Shown here: piece after piece, positions 24,150 to 32,592 of the stretch
Layout: the number at the start of each line of letters is the position of its first letter
Numbering within the stretch: the first letter of the stretch is position 1
Assembly (NCBI RefSeq): GCF_003008535.1
Contig: NZ_CP027666.1
Location: 1,116,001-1,180,000, forward strand
DNA length: 64,000 nt
Direction: 5' to 3'
DNA from: Ottowia oryzae
Lineage (GTDB): Bacteria > Pseudomonadota > Gammaproteobacteria > Burkholderiales > Burkholderiaceae_C
Program-made: the position numbers and the translations under genes
Notes under the pieces: model-generated
The model's input: only the letters and a program-made list of their open reading frames with translations
Databases searched by the model: none
Told to the model about the DNA's origin: nothing

Positions 24150-25654
24150 GGGCAATGCACCGCCGCTGTGCCCCCCGTGTGGCTGGCTTGCGCACGCCTC
24201 GCAATCTCTGCCGCAGCTTGCGGGCCGTCCGCCACCGGCGGGGGCGCTGGGCGTGGCCACCAGGCCCAGCCGCGCGCCAGCGGGCGGGCGCCTTCGGGGA
24301 CTTGGCAGGTGGGCCACACGCTGATCGTGCGGGCCTGGGCCAAATCGGTGGGTGTCAGCCAGGGGCTTCGGCGCAAGTCGCCGTCGATCAGCACACGCGG
24401 CTGGCCGGGCAAATGGCGCGCCAGCATGCCCGCCACGCCGTACGGCCCGTTGATGACGTCCACCGGCACGTCGATGGTGTGCGCCATGGCGGCAAAGTCG
24501 CGTTGCCGCCAGGCGCCTTTGCCCATCGGGTGGTGCGCCTGCTTGTCTGCGCTGTGCAGCGTGATGGCCAGCAGCAGCAGCTGCAGCAGGCCGGCCATTG
24601 CCCAGACCACGCGGGGCAGTGGCGCGTCGCCGTAGCGCCAGCGCCTGGGCAGCAGCACCTGGATCGCCGGCACCGTCCACAGGGCGAAGGCGGTGCTCCA
24701 CTTCATCTGCAGGTGAATGCCGCCCGCCATGCTGAGGGCCACGGTCAGCAGCATCGGCCCGAAACCGGCCAGCAGCAGGAAATCGCGCTGCCAGCGGTCC
24801 GGCGGTGGCACGGGCCGCTCTGGGTTGTCTGGGCGCTGGCTGAGCACCCCCGCCGCAGCGAACACCAGCACCCAGGCCGGTGCCAGCCGGTTGACCATCC
24901 AGTCGGCCATCCACAAAACGGCGTGCGGCCCGCGCGCCGACCAGCGCAGGTGCGCGCCCAACGAGCTGTCGCTCGCGTACGTCAGCGGCGCCCACTGGTG
25001 GGTCGTCAGCCAGAGCAGATGCGGCGCAAAGACCAGCGCGGCCAGCACCGCAGCCAGTGCCAGCCCCCACCGGTGGCAGGCCACGCGCCAGCCGCCGATG
25101 CGCAGCCACCACAAGGCAACGCACAGCGCCACCAGCGCCATCTGGTACTTGGCCAGCATGCCTGCGCCCAGGCAAAGCCCGATGCCGGCCCACGCCGCCA
25201 GGCTGGGGCGCTGCGTGGTGCGCCACAGCAGGCACCACACGGCGGCGATGAACGGCATCATCACCACGTTGTGGTTGTAGATGGGCAGGCGGTCGGTGGC
25301 GTAAGTCAGGCACAGCGCGGCCAGCACGGCCAGCAGCGCATCGCCCCGCCCCAGCAGGGGCCGCAGCAGGGCGTGAAAAAGCCACAGCGTCACCACCATG
25401 CAGGCGGCGGCCAGCAGGTACGTCAGCAGCGGGGTGGCGGGCCACGCCGGGCTGGCGGCGGCCAGCAGCCAGGTGGGCAGCGGCGGGTGCTTGTAGTAGC
25501 CCCATTCCACTGCCCCGCGCCAGACCAGCTGCTCCACGTTGTCGATGGGTGGCGTACGCCACAACCGTGCGGCCAGCAGCACCCACGCACCGGTGGCGGC
25601 CAAGAGCAGGGCAGCCAGGCTTCGCGCTGGCAGGCGCTGGAGAATCTGCGGCAC
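24146..25654 (-). CDS. Second ArnT/PMT-like glycosyltransferase (GT39/GT83 type)
   Basis: The 502-residue integral membrane protein has about 11 helices. The first large loop reads PPIDNVEQLVWRGAVEWGYY then KHPPLPTWLL, the Asp/Glu and KxPP arrangement of lipid-phosphate-sugar transferases. It differs from the 21405-23093 protein and is likely to act on a different acceptor or position. It is translationally coupled to the deacetylase gene downstream. Confidence 0.8.
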   Translation of the reverse strand: MPQILQRLPARSLAALLLAATGAWVLLAARLWRTPPIDNVEQLVWRGAVEWGYYKHPPLPTWLLAAASPAWPATPLLTYLLAAACMVVTLWLFHALLRPLLGRGDALLAVLAALCLTYATDRLPIYNHNVVMMPFIAAVWCLLWRTTQRPSLAAWAGIGLCLGAGMLAKYQMALVALCVALWWLRIGGWRVACHRWGLALAAVLAALVFAPHLLWLTTHQWAPLTYASDSSLGAHLRWSARGPHAVLWMADWMVNRLAPAWVLVFAAAGVLSQRPDNPERPVPPPDRWQRDFLLLAGFGPMLLTVALSMAGGIHLQMKWSTAFALWTVPAIQVLLPRRWRYGDAPLPRVVWAMAGLLQLLLLAITLHSADKQAHHPMGKGAWRQRDFAAMAHTIDVPVDVINGPYGVAGMLARHLPGQPRVLIDGDLRRSPWLTPTDLAQARTISVWPTCQVPEGARPLARGWAWWPRPAPPPVADGPQAAAEIARRAQASHTGGTAAVHCP

Positions 25655-25664
25655 GGGCTTAACG

Positions 25665-26114
25665 TCAGCCGAAGCCGCGCGCCAGGAACACGGCTGCCAG
25701 CGGCACCAGGGCGATCAGGTGCGCTTCAATCATCACCAGCTTGCGCGTCTTGCGCACCTCAGCCTCGGTCGGCAGCGTGCCGTCGGCCCGCAGCCGCTTG
25801 CGCCAGCGCAGGTAACTGCGCGTGGGTCCGATGGAGAGCAGGGCCACCACCACGAACAGCGTCAGCTTGATGTGCAAGAGCGGGTTGGTCCAGTACCAGG
25901 CCGTACCCTTCACACCCCAGATCGTGCGCGCCACGCCAGTGGCCAGCACCGCCACCGCCGCCCCGGCGTAGATGGCGTCCAGCCGCACCAGGCGTTCGAC
26001 CACCTTGGCATTCAGCCATTCGATGCGGCACAGCGCCGCCTCGCTGGCGATGAACACCACCATGGTCAGGATGGCCAGCAGGTGCAGGTAGGCCAGGATC
26101 GCTTCAAGCGCCAT
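25665..26114 (-). CDS. DUF2214-family membrane protein
   Basis: The 149-residue protein has four hydrophobic helices (LEAILAYLHLLAILTMVVF, YAGAAVAVLATGVARTIWG, LLHIKLTLFVVVALLSIGP and LIALVPLAAVFLARGFG) with basic cytoplasmic loops. It matches small inner-membrane proteins of unknown role in DUF2214. It is tail-to-head with the LysR gene on the same strand (stop of LysR 54 bases upstream of this start). Confidence 0.75.
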   Translation of the reverse strand: MALEAILAYLHLLAILTMVVFIASEAALCRIEWLNAKVVERLVRLDAIYAGAAVAVLATGVARTIWGVKGTAWYWTNPLLHIKLTLFVVVALLSIGPTRSYLRWRKRLRADGTLPTEAEVRKTRKLVMIEAHLIALVPLAAVFLARGFG

Positions 26115-26168
26115 GCGACAGGATTCCGAAGGGGGCGACGAAATAGGGGGACAGGTATCCCGCCCATT

Positions 26169-27164
26169 CTACGAAGCGGATGTGACCGTCGGGCGCGCCA
26201 GCGGCGCAGGCCTGCCGCGCCAGAAGGCCTCGTCCGCGTAGCGCTCGCGCAGGTAGTCCACCCACAGCCGCACGCGCAGCGGCAGGTGCCGCGTGGGGTG
26301 CGGCAAGATCGCATAAATGCCGTTGGGCGGTGCGGCAAACGCTTCCAGCACGGGCACCAGGCGGCCTTCGGCGATTTCGCGCTCCACCTCCCACGTCGAT
26401 CGCCAGGCGATGCCGTGCCCGGCCAGGCACCAGTCGTGCAGCACCTGCCCGTCGGAGCAATCCAGCGGCCCGCTGGGGCGCAGGTGGATCAGCTCGTCTT
26501 CCGCCGCAGCGCCGGCGGGCAGCGCGCCGTCGTCGCTGGCCTTGGGCACGCGAAAAGCCCAGCCGCGGGTTTGCGAGGCGTCGCTGGACAGCACAAGGCA
26601 GTCGTGCTGCATCAGCTCGCGCGGGTGCTCGGGCGTGCCGCGCCGTTGCAGGTATTGGGGCGTGGCCACGGCCAAGCGGCGGTTGTCGGCCAGGCGGATG
26701 CTGACCAGGGAGGAATCGGGCAAGTCGCCTACGCGCACGGCGCAGTCGTAGGGCTCGGCAGCCAGATCCACCACGCGGTCGGACAGGTTGAGCGAAATGC
26801 GCAGCCTTGGGTGCGCCGCGTGGAAGGCGGGCAGCAGCGGCGCGACGTGCCGCCGCCCAAAGCCCGCCGGCGCGGTGATGCGCAAGTGGCCGCTGGCGTG
26901 CACGCCGCCGGCCGATACGCTGGCCTCGGCGCCCGCCACCTCGGTCAGGATGCGCTGGCAGTCGTCCAGAAAGGCCGCGCCTTCGTGCGTCAGCGCCATG
27001 CGCCGCGTGGTGCGCACCAGCAGCTTCACGCCCAGGTGCTCTTCCAGGGCGTCCAGCCGGCGCCCGATGACGGCTGGCGCCACCCCTTCGGCGCGGGCGG
27101 CGGCGCTCAAGGAGCCGCGCGTGGCCACCGAGGCGAAGGTCTCGAAAGCCTTGAGCTTGTCCAT
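26169..27164 (-). CDS. LysR-family transcriptional regulator
   Basis: The 331-residue protein has an N-terminal winged HTH (FETFASVATRGSLSAAARAEGVAPAVIGRRLDALEEHLGVKLL) and a periplasmic-binding-like effector domain (GHLRITAPAGFGRRHVAPLL). ATG 27164 gives MDKLKAFETF, the usual LysR start; the longer frame upstream is unrelated. The effector is unknown. LysR regulators often control the divergent gene, here the unknown membrane protein at 27274. Confidence 0.9.
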   Translation of the reverse strand: MDKLKAFETFASVATRGSLSAAARAEGVAPAVIGRRLDALEEHLGVKLLVRTTRRMALTHEGAAFLDDCQRILTEVAGAEASVSAGGVHASGHLRITAPAGFGRRHVAPLLPAFHAAHPRLRISLNLSDRVVDLAAEPYDCAVRVGDLPDSSLVSIRLADNRRLAVATPQYLQRRGTPEHPRELMQHDCLVLSSDASQTRGWAFRVPKASDDGALPAGAAAEDELIHLRPSGPLDCSDGQVLHDWCLAGHGIAWRSTWEVEREIAEGRLVPVLEAFAAPPNGIYAILPHPTRHLPLRVRLWVDYLRERYADEAFWRGRPAPLARPTVTSAS

Positions 27165-27273
27165 GAAGCGGGCATTATGCGCAGATGTGGCGCAAAGCTG
27201 GCGCGCGCTGTTCGCGCTGCGCGGGGCTATGCGATCATCCTCGCAAACCAAACAGGGAGCCCCCGCCACCACC

Positions 27274-28110
27274 ATGCCGCCAGCGCCACCGCCGCCCGCT
27301 TCGCCCCGCATTGATGTGCGCTCGTTGAGCGTCAGCCAGCTGCAGCAGCTGAGCGAGCGCGGCAGCCGCCGCGCCCGTGCCGAGCTGGAAGGCCGCATGC
27401 GCGCCAGCGAGCCCGCGGGCCCCGCCACGCGGGCCCCGGCGCCGCGCGCGCCCGCCCCCGTGGCGCACGCAACGCGCACCGGCCCCGTGCCGGGCATGAC
27501 CCGGCCGCCCGCGGCTGCACAGGGCGCGCGGCCCCTGGCGGCCTTGTCGCCCGCCACCCGCGTGCCCCCGGCCAACCCGCCCACCTTGACCGAGCGCGCC
27601 AGCCTGAATGGCTTGACGCCCGTGGCCACCCCGCCGGCTGCGCCCACGCCAGCGCGCGTGGCGTCGGGCCCGCTGCAGGGCGCGGCCGTCCCGCCGCGCG
27701 GTGCAGCGGGCGAAGGCCACGCCGCCGTGCTGGACGAAGCCCTGCAGATGCGCATGGCGCTGATCGCACGGCAAGAAGATTCGGGCGCGCGCACTTCCGG
27801 CCCGCCACGCCTTCTGGGCATGGTGCTGATCGCCTGGGCCGCGCTGCTGGTGTTTGGCGGGCTGGTGTCGCTGCGCCACGGCAGCGGGGTTTATTACCTG
27901 TTCTGCGGCGCCAGCGCCGCCGCCGTGGGCTGGTTGCTGATGGGCTGCAAGCGCTGGGCGATGCCCGTGCACGGCGTGCTGGTGCTGATCGCGCTGGGCT
28001 GGGCGTGGCGCAGCCAAGGCAGCCTGGGGGTGGCCCTGGTGCAGTCGGCGGCGCTGTGGATGCCTGCGCTGTGGATGACGATACGGCCCGTGCGCGAGGG
28101 GCTGGACTGA
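27274..28110 (+). CDS. Unknown protein with Pro/Ala-rich N-terminus and C-terminal membrane helices
   Basis: I do not recognise this 278-residue protein. It begins with a short helix-like segment (DVRSLSVSQLQQLSERGSRR), continues as a ~110-residue Ala/Pro/Thr-rich low-complexity stretch, and ends with about four membrane helices (GMVLIAWAALLVFGGLVSL onward). A CAGGGAG ribosome site lies at 27252-27258. It is divergent from the LysR gene with 109 bases between the starts. Confidence 0.6.
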   Translation: MPPAPPPPASPRIDVRSLSVSQLQQLSERGSRRARAELEGRMRASEPAGPATRAPAPRAPAPVAHATRTGPVPGMTRPPAAAQGARPLAALSPATRVPPANPPTLTERASLNGLTPVATPPAAPTPARVASGPLQGAAVPPRGAAGEGHAAVLDEALQMRMALIARQEDSGARTSGPPRLLGMVLIAWAALLVFGGLVSLRHGSGVYYLFCGASAAAVGWLLMGCKRWAMPVHGVLVLIALGWAWRSQGSLGVALVQSAALWMPALWMTIRPVREGLD

Positions 28111-28522
28111 AGCCTGCGCCGCCGGGCTGGTTGCGCATCGGCGGCGTCCGTCAATGAAGAAAATAAGGCGCCGGCGCCCGCTGCACCAGCGCTGGCAGCT
28201 ATTTATTTAATAGTGCGGCGCTGACGGCGCCCGCTTTGCGCCAACGCCCTTCGCTCAGCGGTGAGCGCGGCTGCCCGCGCCCCGCTCCTTCGAGCTGCTC
28301 TTTCGCGCATCGTGTTCCCCATCCTGAAAGCCCGCACCGCCTCTCCTCCCCGCGCAAACCGCTCAGCGCGTCGATCTTTGCGTTTTGGTCACAGGTTCTT
28401 CGTTTTTTATCCCGTTTTTTGACCTAAACAAATCGAATACAGTGTCTGCAAGCGGTGCGGGCTTGTCTGCGCGCCGCCCCCAGGCATTTGTCCATCCATT
28501 GTTTGCTTCTCAAGAGGTTTTC
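28111..28522. other. Upstream region of malate synthase G
   Basis: No gene is supported. It holds repeat A copy 6 (28158-28214), a C-rich stretch, and an A/T-rich patch at 28400-28445 with TTTTTTGACCTAAACAAAT that is the likely promoter area of glcB, although no -10 with normal spacing is obvious. Confidence 0.5.
28158..28214 (+). repeat. Repeat family A, copy 6
   Basis: GGCGCCGGCGCCCGCTGCAC followed by CAGCGCTGGCAGCTATTTAT and TTAATAG matches the element, intergenic between the unknown membrane protein and glcB. Confidence 0.75.
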
Positions 28523-30748
28523 ATGACCGAGCGCACCCAGGCCCACGACCTGCAAGTGGCCAACGAGCTGTACGAATTCGTCAACCAGGAAGTGCTGCCC
28601 GAAGTCGGCCTGAAGCCCGACGTCTTCTGGCGCGGCTTCTCCGAGCTGGTGACCGATCTGGCGCCCAAGAACGTGGCGCTGCTGGCCGAGCGCGATCGCC
28701 TGCAGACCGAGCTGGACACCTGGCACAAGGCCAACCCCGGCCCGATCAAGGACATGCGCGCCTACCGCCAGTTCCTCGAAGGCATCGGCTACTTGGTGCC
28801 CGCACCCGCCAAGGTGCAGGTGACCACCGCCAACGTCGATGACGAGCTGGCCGTGCAGGCCGGCCCGCAGCTGGTGGTGCCCATCCTGAACGCGCGCTAC
28901 GCCCTGAACGCCGCCAACGCCCGCTGGGGCAGCCTGTACGACGCGCTGTACGGCACCGACGTGATCCCCGAAACCAAGGGCCTGGAAAAAGGCAAGGGCT
29001 ACAACGCCCAGCGCGGCGCCAAGGTCATCGAATGGGCGCGCCACGTGCTGGACCGCACCGCGCCGCTGAAGAAAGGCTCGCACGTTGATTCCACCGGCTA
29101 CGTCGTGAAAGACGGCGAGCTGGTCGTCAAGCTCAAGGGCGGCAAAAGCAGCAAGCTGCAGGACGCCAGCCAGTTCGTGGGCTACCAGGGCAACGCCAAC
29201 GCGCCCACGTCCATCCTGCTGGTGCACAACGGCCTGCACCTGGACATCCGCGTGGACCCGACCTCGCCCATCGGCAGGAACGACCCGGCCGGCGTGGCCG
29301 ACCTGGTGGTGGAAGCCGCCGTGTCCACCATCCTGGACCTGGAAGATTCCGTCGCCGCGGTGGACGCCGAAGACAAGGTGCTGGCCTACCGCAACTGGCT
29401 GGGCATCCTGCTGGGCACGCTGACCGAATCGTTCCAGAAAGACGGCAAGACCCTCACGCGCGGGCTGAACCCCGACCGCGTCTACACCAAGCCCAACGGC
29501 CGCGGCGAAGTATCGCGCCACGGCCGTTCGCTGATGTTCCTGCGCAACGTCGGCCACCTGATGACCAACCCGGCCATCCTGTACAAGGCCAAGGACGGCA
29601 GCCTGAAGGAAATCCCCGAAGGCATCATGGACGCGGCCATCACCACCGCCATCGCCATGGTCGACCTGCAGGGCAAGGGCCAGAGCGGCCTGCGCAACTC
29701 GCGCAAGGGCAGCGTCTACATCGTCAAGCCCAAGATGCACGGCCCGGCCGAAGTGGCCTTTGCCAGCGAACTGTTTGGCCGCGTCGAGCAGCTGCTGGGC
29801 CTGAAGGCCAACACCGTCAAGCTGGGCATCATGGACGAAGAGCGCCGCACCAGCGTGAACCTGAAGGCCTGCATCGACGCTGCCAAGGCGCGCGTGGCCT
29901 TCATCAACACCGGCTTTCTGGACCGCACCGGCGACGAGATGCACACCTGCATGCAGGCCGGCCCCGTCTACCGCAAGGGCGACATGAAGACCAGCGCCTG
30001 GATCCAGGCCTATGAGCGCAACAACGTGCTGGTGGGCCTGGCCTGCGGGCTGCGCGGCAAGGCGCAGATCGGCAAGGGCATGTGGGCCGCGCCCGATCTG
30101 ATGGGCGAGATGATGAAGCAGAAGATCGGCCACCCGCGCGCCGGCGCCAACACCGCGTGGGTGCCCAACCCCACCGGGGCCACGCTGCACGCCATGCACT
30201 ACCACCAGGTGCCCGTGGTCGATGTGCAGAAAAGCATCGAGCAGGACATGGCCAAGGCCGACCCGCAAGCCCTGCGCGACGAGCTGCTGACCGGCCTGCT
30301 GACCATTCCGGTCGTGCCCGAGGCCAAATGGTCTGCCGCTGAAAAGCAGCAAGAGCTGGACAACAACGCCCAGGGCATCCTGGGCTACGTGGTGCGCTGG
30401 GTGGACCAGGGCGTGGGCTGCTCCAAGGTGCCCGACATCCACAACGTGGGCCTGATGGAAGACCGTGCCACGCTGCGCATCAGCAGCCAGCACATGGCCA
30501 ACTGGCTGCTGCACGGCGTGGTCACGCGCAAGCAGGTGCAGGAAACGCTGGAACGCATGGCCGCCCTGGTCGACAAGCAGAACGCGGGCGACGCGGCGTA
30601 CCACCCGATGAAGGGCAACTTCAAGAAGTCCGCCGCCTTCCAGGCCGCGTGCGACCTGGTGTTCAAGGGCGTCGAGCAGCCCAGCGGCTACACCGAGCCG
30701 CTGCTGCACGCCTGGCGCCTGAAGGTCAAGGCCGGCGCCACGCCCTGA
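28523..30748 (+). CDS. glcB: Malate synthase G
   Basis: Condenses glyoxylate and acetyl-CoA to malate in the glyoxylate/glycolate route. The 741-residue length is typical of the single-chain G isoform. Visible landmarks include LDLEDSVAAVDAEDKVLAYR, RGLNPDRVYTKPNGRGEV, GRSLMFLRNVGHLMTNPAIL, KMHGPAEVAFASELFGRVEQ, KLGIMDEERRTSVNLKACI and FLDRTGDEMHT with catalytic acids. ATG 28523 has AAGAGG at 28511-28516. It is a single-gene unit followed by a terminator. Confidence 0.95.
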   Translation: MTERTQAHDLQVANELYEFVNQEVLPEVGLKPDVFWRGFSELVTDLAPKNVALLAERDRLQTELDTWHKANPGPIKDMRAYRQFLEGIGYLVPAPAKVQVTTANVDDELAVQAGPQLVVPILNARYALNAANARWGSLYDALYGTDVIPETKGLEKGKGYNAQRGAKVIEWARHVLDRTAPLKKGSHVDSTGYVVKDGELVVKLKGGKSSKLQDASQFVGYQGNANAPTSILLVHNGLHLDIRVDPTSPIGRNDPAGVADLVVEAAVSTILDLEDSVAAVDAEDKVLAYRNWLGILLGTLTESFQKDGKTLTRGLNPDRVYTKPNGRGEVSRHGRSLMFLRNVGHLMTNPAILYKAKDGSLKEIPEGIMDAAITTAIAMVDLQGKGQSGLRNSRKGSVYIVKPKMHGPAEVAFASELFGRVEQLLGLKANTVKLGIMDEERRTSVNLKACIDAAKARVAFINTGFLDRTGDEMHTCMQAGPVYRKGDMKTSAWIQAYERNNVLVGLACGLRGKAQIGKGMWAAPDLMGEMMKQKIGHPRAGANTAWVPNPTGATLHAMHYHQVPVVDVQKSIEQDMAKADPQALRDELLTGLLTIPVVPEAKWSAAEKQQELDNNAQGILGYVVRWVDQGVGCSKVPDIHNVGLMEDRATLRISSQHMANWLLHGVVTRKQVQETLERMAALVDKQNAGDAAYHPMKGNFKKSAAFQAACDLVFKGVEQPSGYTEPLLHAWRLKVKAGATP

Positions 30749-30779
30749 TGGATTGACCGGCTCCACGGCCAGCTTCGGA

Positions 30780-30842
30780 TTGCTATAACAATAGAAGCTG
30801 TTAGCGCAGGCGGGATAAGCGCCAGAGGCCAATTTGATTCAT
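30780..30842 (-). repeat. Repeat family A, copy 7
   Basis: AATAGAAGCTGTTAGCGCAG then GCGCCAGAGGCCAATTTGAT match the element, immediately before the glcB terminator. Confidence 0.8.
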
Positions 30843-30868
30843 AAAAACCGCGCTCCGGCGCGGTTTTT
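30843..30868 (+). terminator. Rho-independent terminator of glcB
   Basis: AAAAACCGCGC (30843-30853) and GCGCGGTTTTT (30858-30868) form a perfect 11-bp stem with a TCCG loop. The A and T runs make it potentially bidirectional. Confidence 0.9.
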
Positions 30869-30988
30869 CGTTGGGTCGCGCTGGGGCTCAGTCGTGCGCG
30901 TGTGGGCGCGGTGCTGACGCGCCGCCACCCCGCGCTGTGCCGCGCCGCAGCCATCGGATGGCAGCGATTGGCCTTCGACCCACAAGAA

Positions 30989-31120
30989 CCGTTCGGTTTG
31001 AGCTTGTCAAAGAGCCGCTACGCGCTTCGACAGGCTCAGCGTGAACGGTTTCGACAGGCTCCGCTTGAACGGTTTCGACAGGCTCCGCTTGAACGGTTTC
31101 GACAGGCTCCGCTTGAACGG
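30989..31120. repeat. Tandem 24-bp repeats with an inverted partner
   Basis: Four direct 24-bp units lie head to tail at 31025-31048, 31049-31072, 31073-31096 and 31097-31120, each of the form [CT]TTCGACAGGCTC followed by [AC]GC[GT]TGAACGG. Units 2-4 are identical. An inverted, diverged copy (starting CCGTTCGGTTTGAGC) is at 30989-31012. The sequence is like the CTTCGACAGGCTCAG…GAACGG palindromic element seen in many proteobacterial genomes. Confidence 0.85.
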
Positions 31121-31185
31121 CTTCGTTGGCTTGAAAGGGATTCGGTAGCAGGCCGATCGGCGCGCTGCTCCCACACCGCTGCGGA

Positions 31186-31515
31186 TCAGTCCAGCGGCTT
31201 GACCTCCAGCACGGTGCGCCGCCCGTCGTACTCGGTGCGCACCAGCTCGCGCCGCCCGGCGCGGCACTGCACGAATTCGGCGTTCAGCTCACCGCCGGCT
31301 TTTTTCAGGCACGCGGCCCGCTCGCCCGGCGGGATGGTCACCCAGCGCGGCGGCGGTGGGCTCGACAAGGCTTGCCCGGCGCTGGTCTGGCGCGCCTGCT
31401 GGCGCCATTCGGCCAGCGGCGGCACGTAGGCATCCAGCCAGGTCGTCCACCAGGCGACGGCCAGCAGCGCCAGCAGGGCGGCGACGAGCAGCTTGAGCCA
31501 GGTGGAGGGCGACAT
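31186..31515 (-). CDS. Small membrane-anchored protein of unknown function
   Basis: I do not recognise this 109-residue protein. It has an N-terminal membrane helix (WLKLLVAALLALLAVAWWTTW) and a basic, Pro-rich periplasmic part with two cysteines (ERAACLKKAGG and EFVQCRAGRR) that could form a disulfide. It lies between the tandem repeats and the DksA-like gene on the same strand. Confidence 0.55.
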   Translation of the reverse strand: MSPSTWLKLLVAALLALLAVAWWTTWLDAYVPPLAEWRQQARQTSAGQALSSPPPPRWVTIPPGERAACLKKAGGELNAEFVQCRAGRRELVRTEYDGRRTVLEVKPLD

Positions 31516-31628
31516 GGGTGGCGAACGGGTGGGGCGCCGCTGGGTGCGGGCGCGGATGGGCGTGGCCGGTCAGCGGCGCTGGCTGAGGGGCGGCATCGGC
31601 CGCCCACGCCAGCCGCCCGGCCAGTGCG

Positions 31629-32030
31629 TCAGGCGCGCGCGGCGGCCTGTTCCAGCTCGCCCTTGCACTTCACGCAGTGCTGGGTCATGGGCTCGACCTT
31701 CAGCCGCTCGAACGGGATGTGGCAGCCGCAGCGCGCGCAGACGCCGTAGCTGCCTTCGTCCATCGCCTCCAGCGCGCGGTCGATGCGGGCGATGTCGGCC
31801 ATGTCCAGGTTGGTCAGGGCAGCGTCCACCTCGCGCGTCTGGTTGCGCAGGCGCGCGTTTTCGTCCTGCGACACGCTGCCGGCGTTGACTTCGGGCGGCG
31901 CCAGGTTCTCGATGTTCTGGTCCATCTCTGCCGTCAGCGCCTTGCGCCGGGCCAGCAGCATGTCTTTCAGCTCTTTCAGTTGCGCTGCGCTCAATCCTTC
32001 GCTCATGGGGTGGCTCTCTTCGTTGCTCAT
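31629..32030 (-). CDS. DksA/TraR-type C4 zinc finger protein
   Basis: The 133-residue protein has a coiled-coil-like N-terminal half (LKELKDMLLARRKALTAEMD) and a C4 zinc finger CARCGC…CVKC near the end, the DksA/TraR plan. Such proteins bind the RNA polymerase secondary channel and adjust initiation. The DxxDxA loop residues of DksA are represented by MADIARIDRALEAMDEG. Start at ATG 32030; ATG 32006 is an alternative. Divergent from the CWC gene. Confidence 0.85.
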   Translation of the reverse strand: MSNEESHPMSEGLSAAQLKELKDMLLARRKALTAEMDQNIENLAPPEVNAGSVSQDENARLRNQTREVDAALTNLDMADIARIDRALEAMDEGSYGVCARCGCHIPFERLKVEPMTQHCVKCKGELEQAAARA

Positions 32031-32081
32031 GCCGGGGCGCCGCGCGCGGCGCGGCGGGTGATCGCTCAGAATACCACCCAC

Positions 32082-32336
32082 ATGACCGCGCCCCACCTTG
32101 TGTCTACCTGCGCCGCCAGCCCCGGTATCGACGCCACCCGCTGCCCGCTTTGCGGCGGCCCCAACGGCTGCGCGATGGCGGCGGCCGGCGCCGATCCGAA
32201 GGCGGCCGCCGCGTGCTGGTGCATGGCCGCCAGCTTTCCGCCCGCGCTGCTGGAGAAGGTGCCCGCCGCCGCGCGCCGCCGCGCCTGCATCTGCGCGCGC
32301 TGCGCGGCGCAGGCGGCGGCGCGAGAGGGCGCCTGA
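32082..32336 (+). CDS. Cysteine-rich CWC family protein
   Basis: The 84-residue protein has the CWC-family cysteine pattern: CPLCGGPNGCAMA, ACWCMAASFPPALLEKVP and CICARC, with the central CWC. It is likely a small metal-binding or redox-structured protein of unknown role. The ATG lies 51 bases from the divergent DksA-like start. Confidence 0.75.
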   Translation: MTAPHLVSTCAASPGIDATRCPLCGGPNGCAMAAAGADPKAAAACWCMAASFPPALLEKVPAAARRRACICARCAAQAAAREGA

Positions 32337-32405
32337 TGCCGGCGCCAGCAGGGCAGCCCCGCCGATAAGCGGCAGCGCCTGATTCGCCCACGCCGGCGTT
32401 TGCTC

Positions 32406-32467
32406 CAAATACAATAGCTGCCAGCGCTGATGCCACCTGCGCTGAACGGCTAAAACACTGTGAATAG
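32406..32467 (-). repeat. Repeat family A, copy 8
   Basis: CAATAGCTGCCAGCGCTGAT then CTGCGCTGAACGGCTAAAAC match the element, intergenic upstream of the MFS gene. Confidence 0.75.
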
Positions 32468-32592
32468 GCTGGTGCGGCCCGGCGATGGGCTGTGTGGCGC
32501 GCCAACCCTGCAGGCCGCGCCGCCGCCCCCCTTGGCGGCTATGCCGCGCAGCCCAGCGCGCCGGCGGCATCGGCAGTATCCTTTCGGCCTAC

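Larger units (their letters stand above)
30749..31185. other. Repeat-rich intergenic region after glcB
   Basis: Holds repeat A copy 7, the glcB terminator, and a cluster of 24-bp tandem repeats with an inverted partner. Open frames through the tandem repeats on both strands encode only repeated RFRQAPLE- or KPFKRSLS-type peptides and are not genes. Confidence 0.7.

Noticed and set aside
28424..30832. An 802-codon minus-strand frame opposite glcB
   Set aside because: Its codons mirror malate synthase G, it has no recognisable domains, and long antisense frames are expected in GC-rich genes.
30989..31120. Possible CRISPR array
   Set aside because: The 24-bp units abut each other with no spacers and no cas genes are near.
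30902..31429. Frame encoding repeated RFRQAPLE peptides
   Set aside because: It is produced by the 24-bp tandem DNA repeat and runs antisense to the small membrane protein gene; no ribosome site or family.
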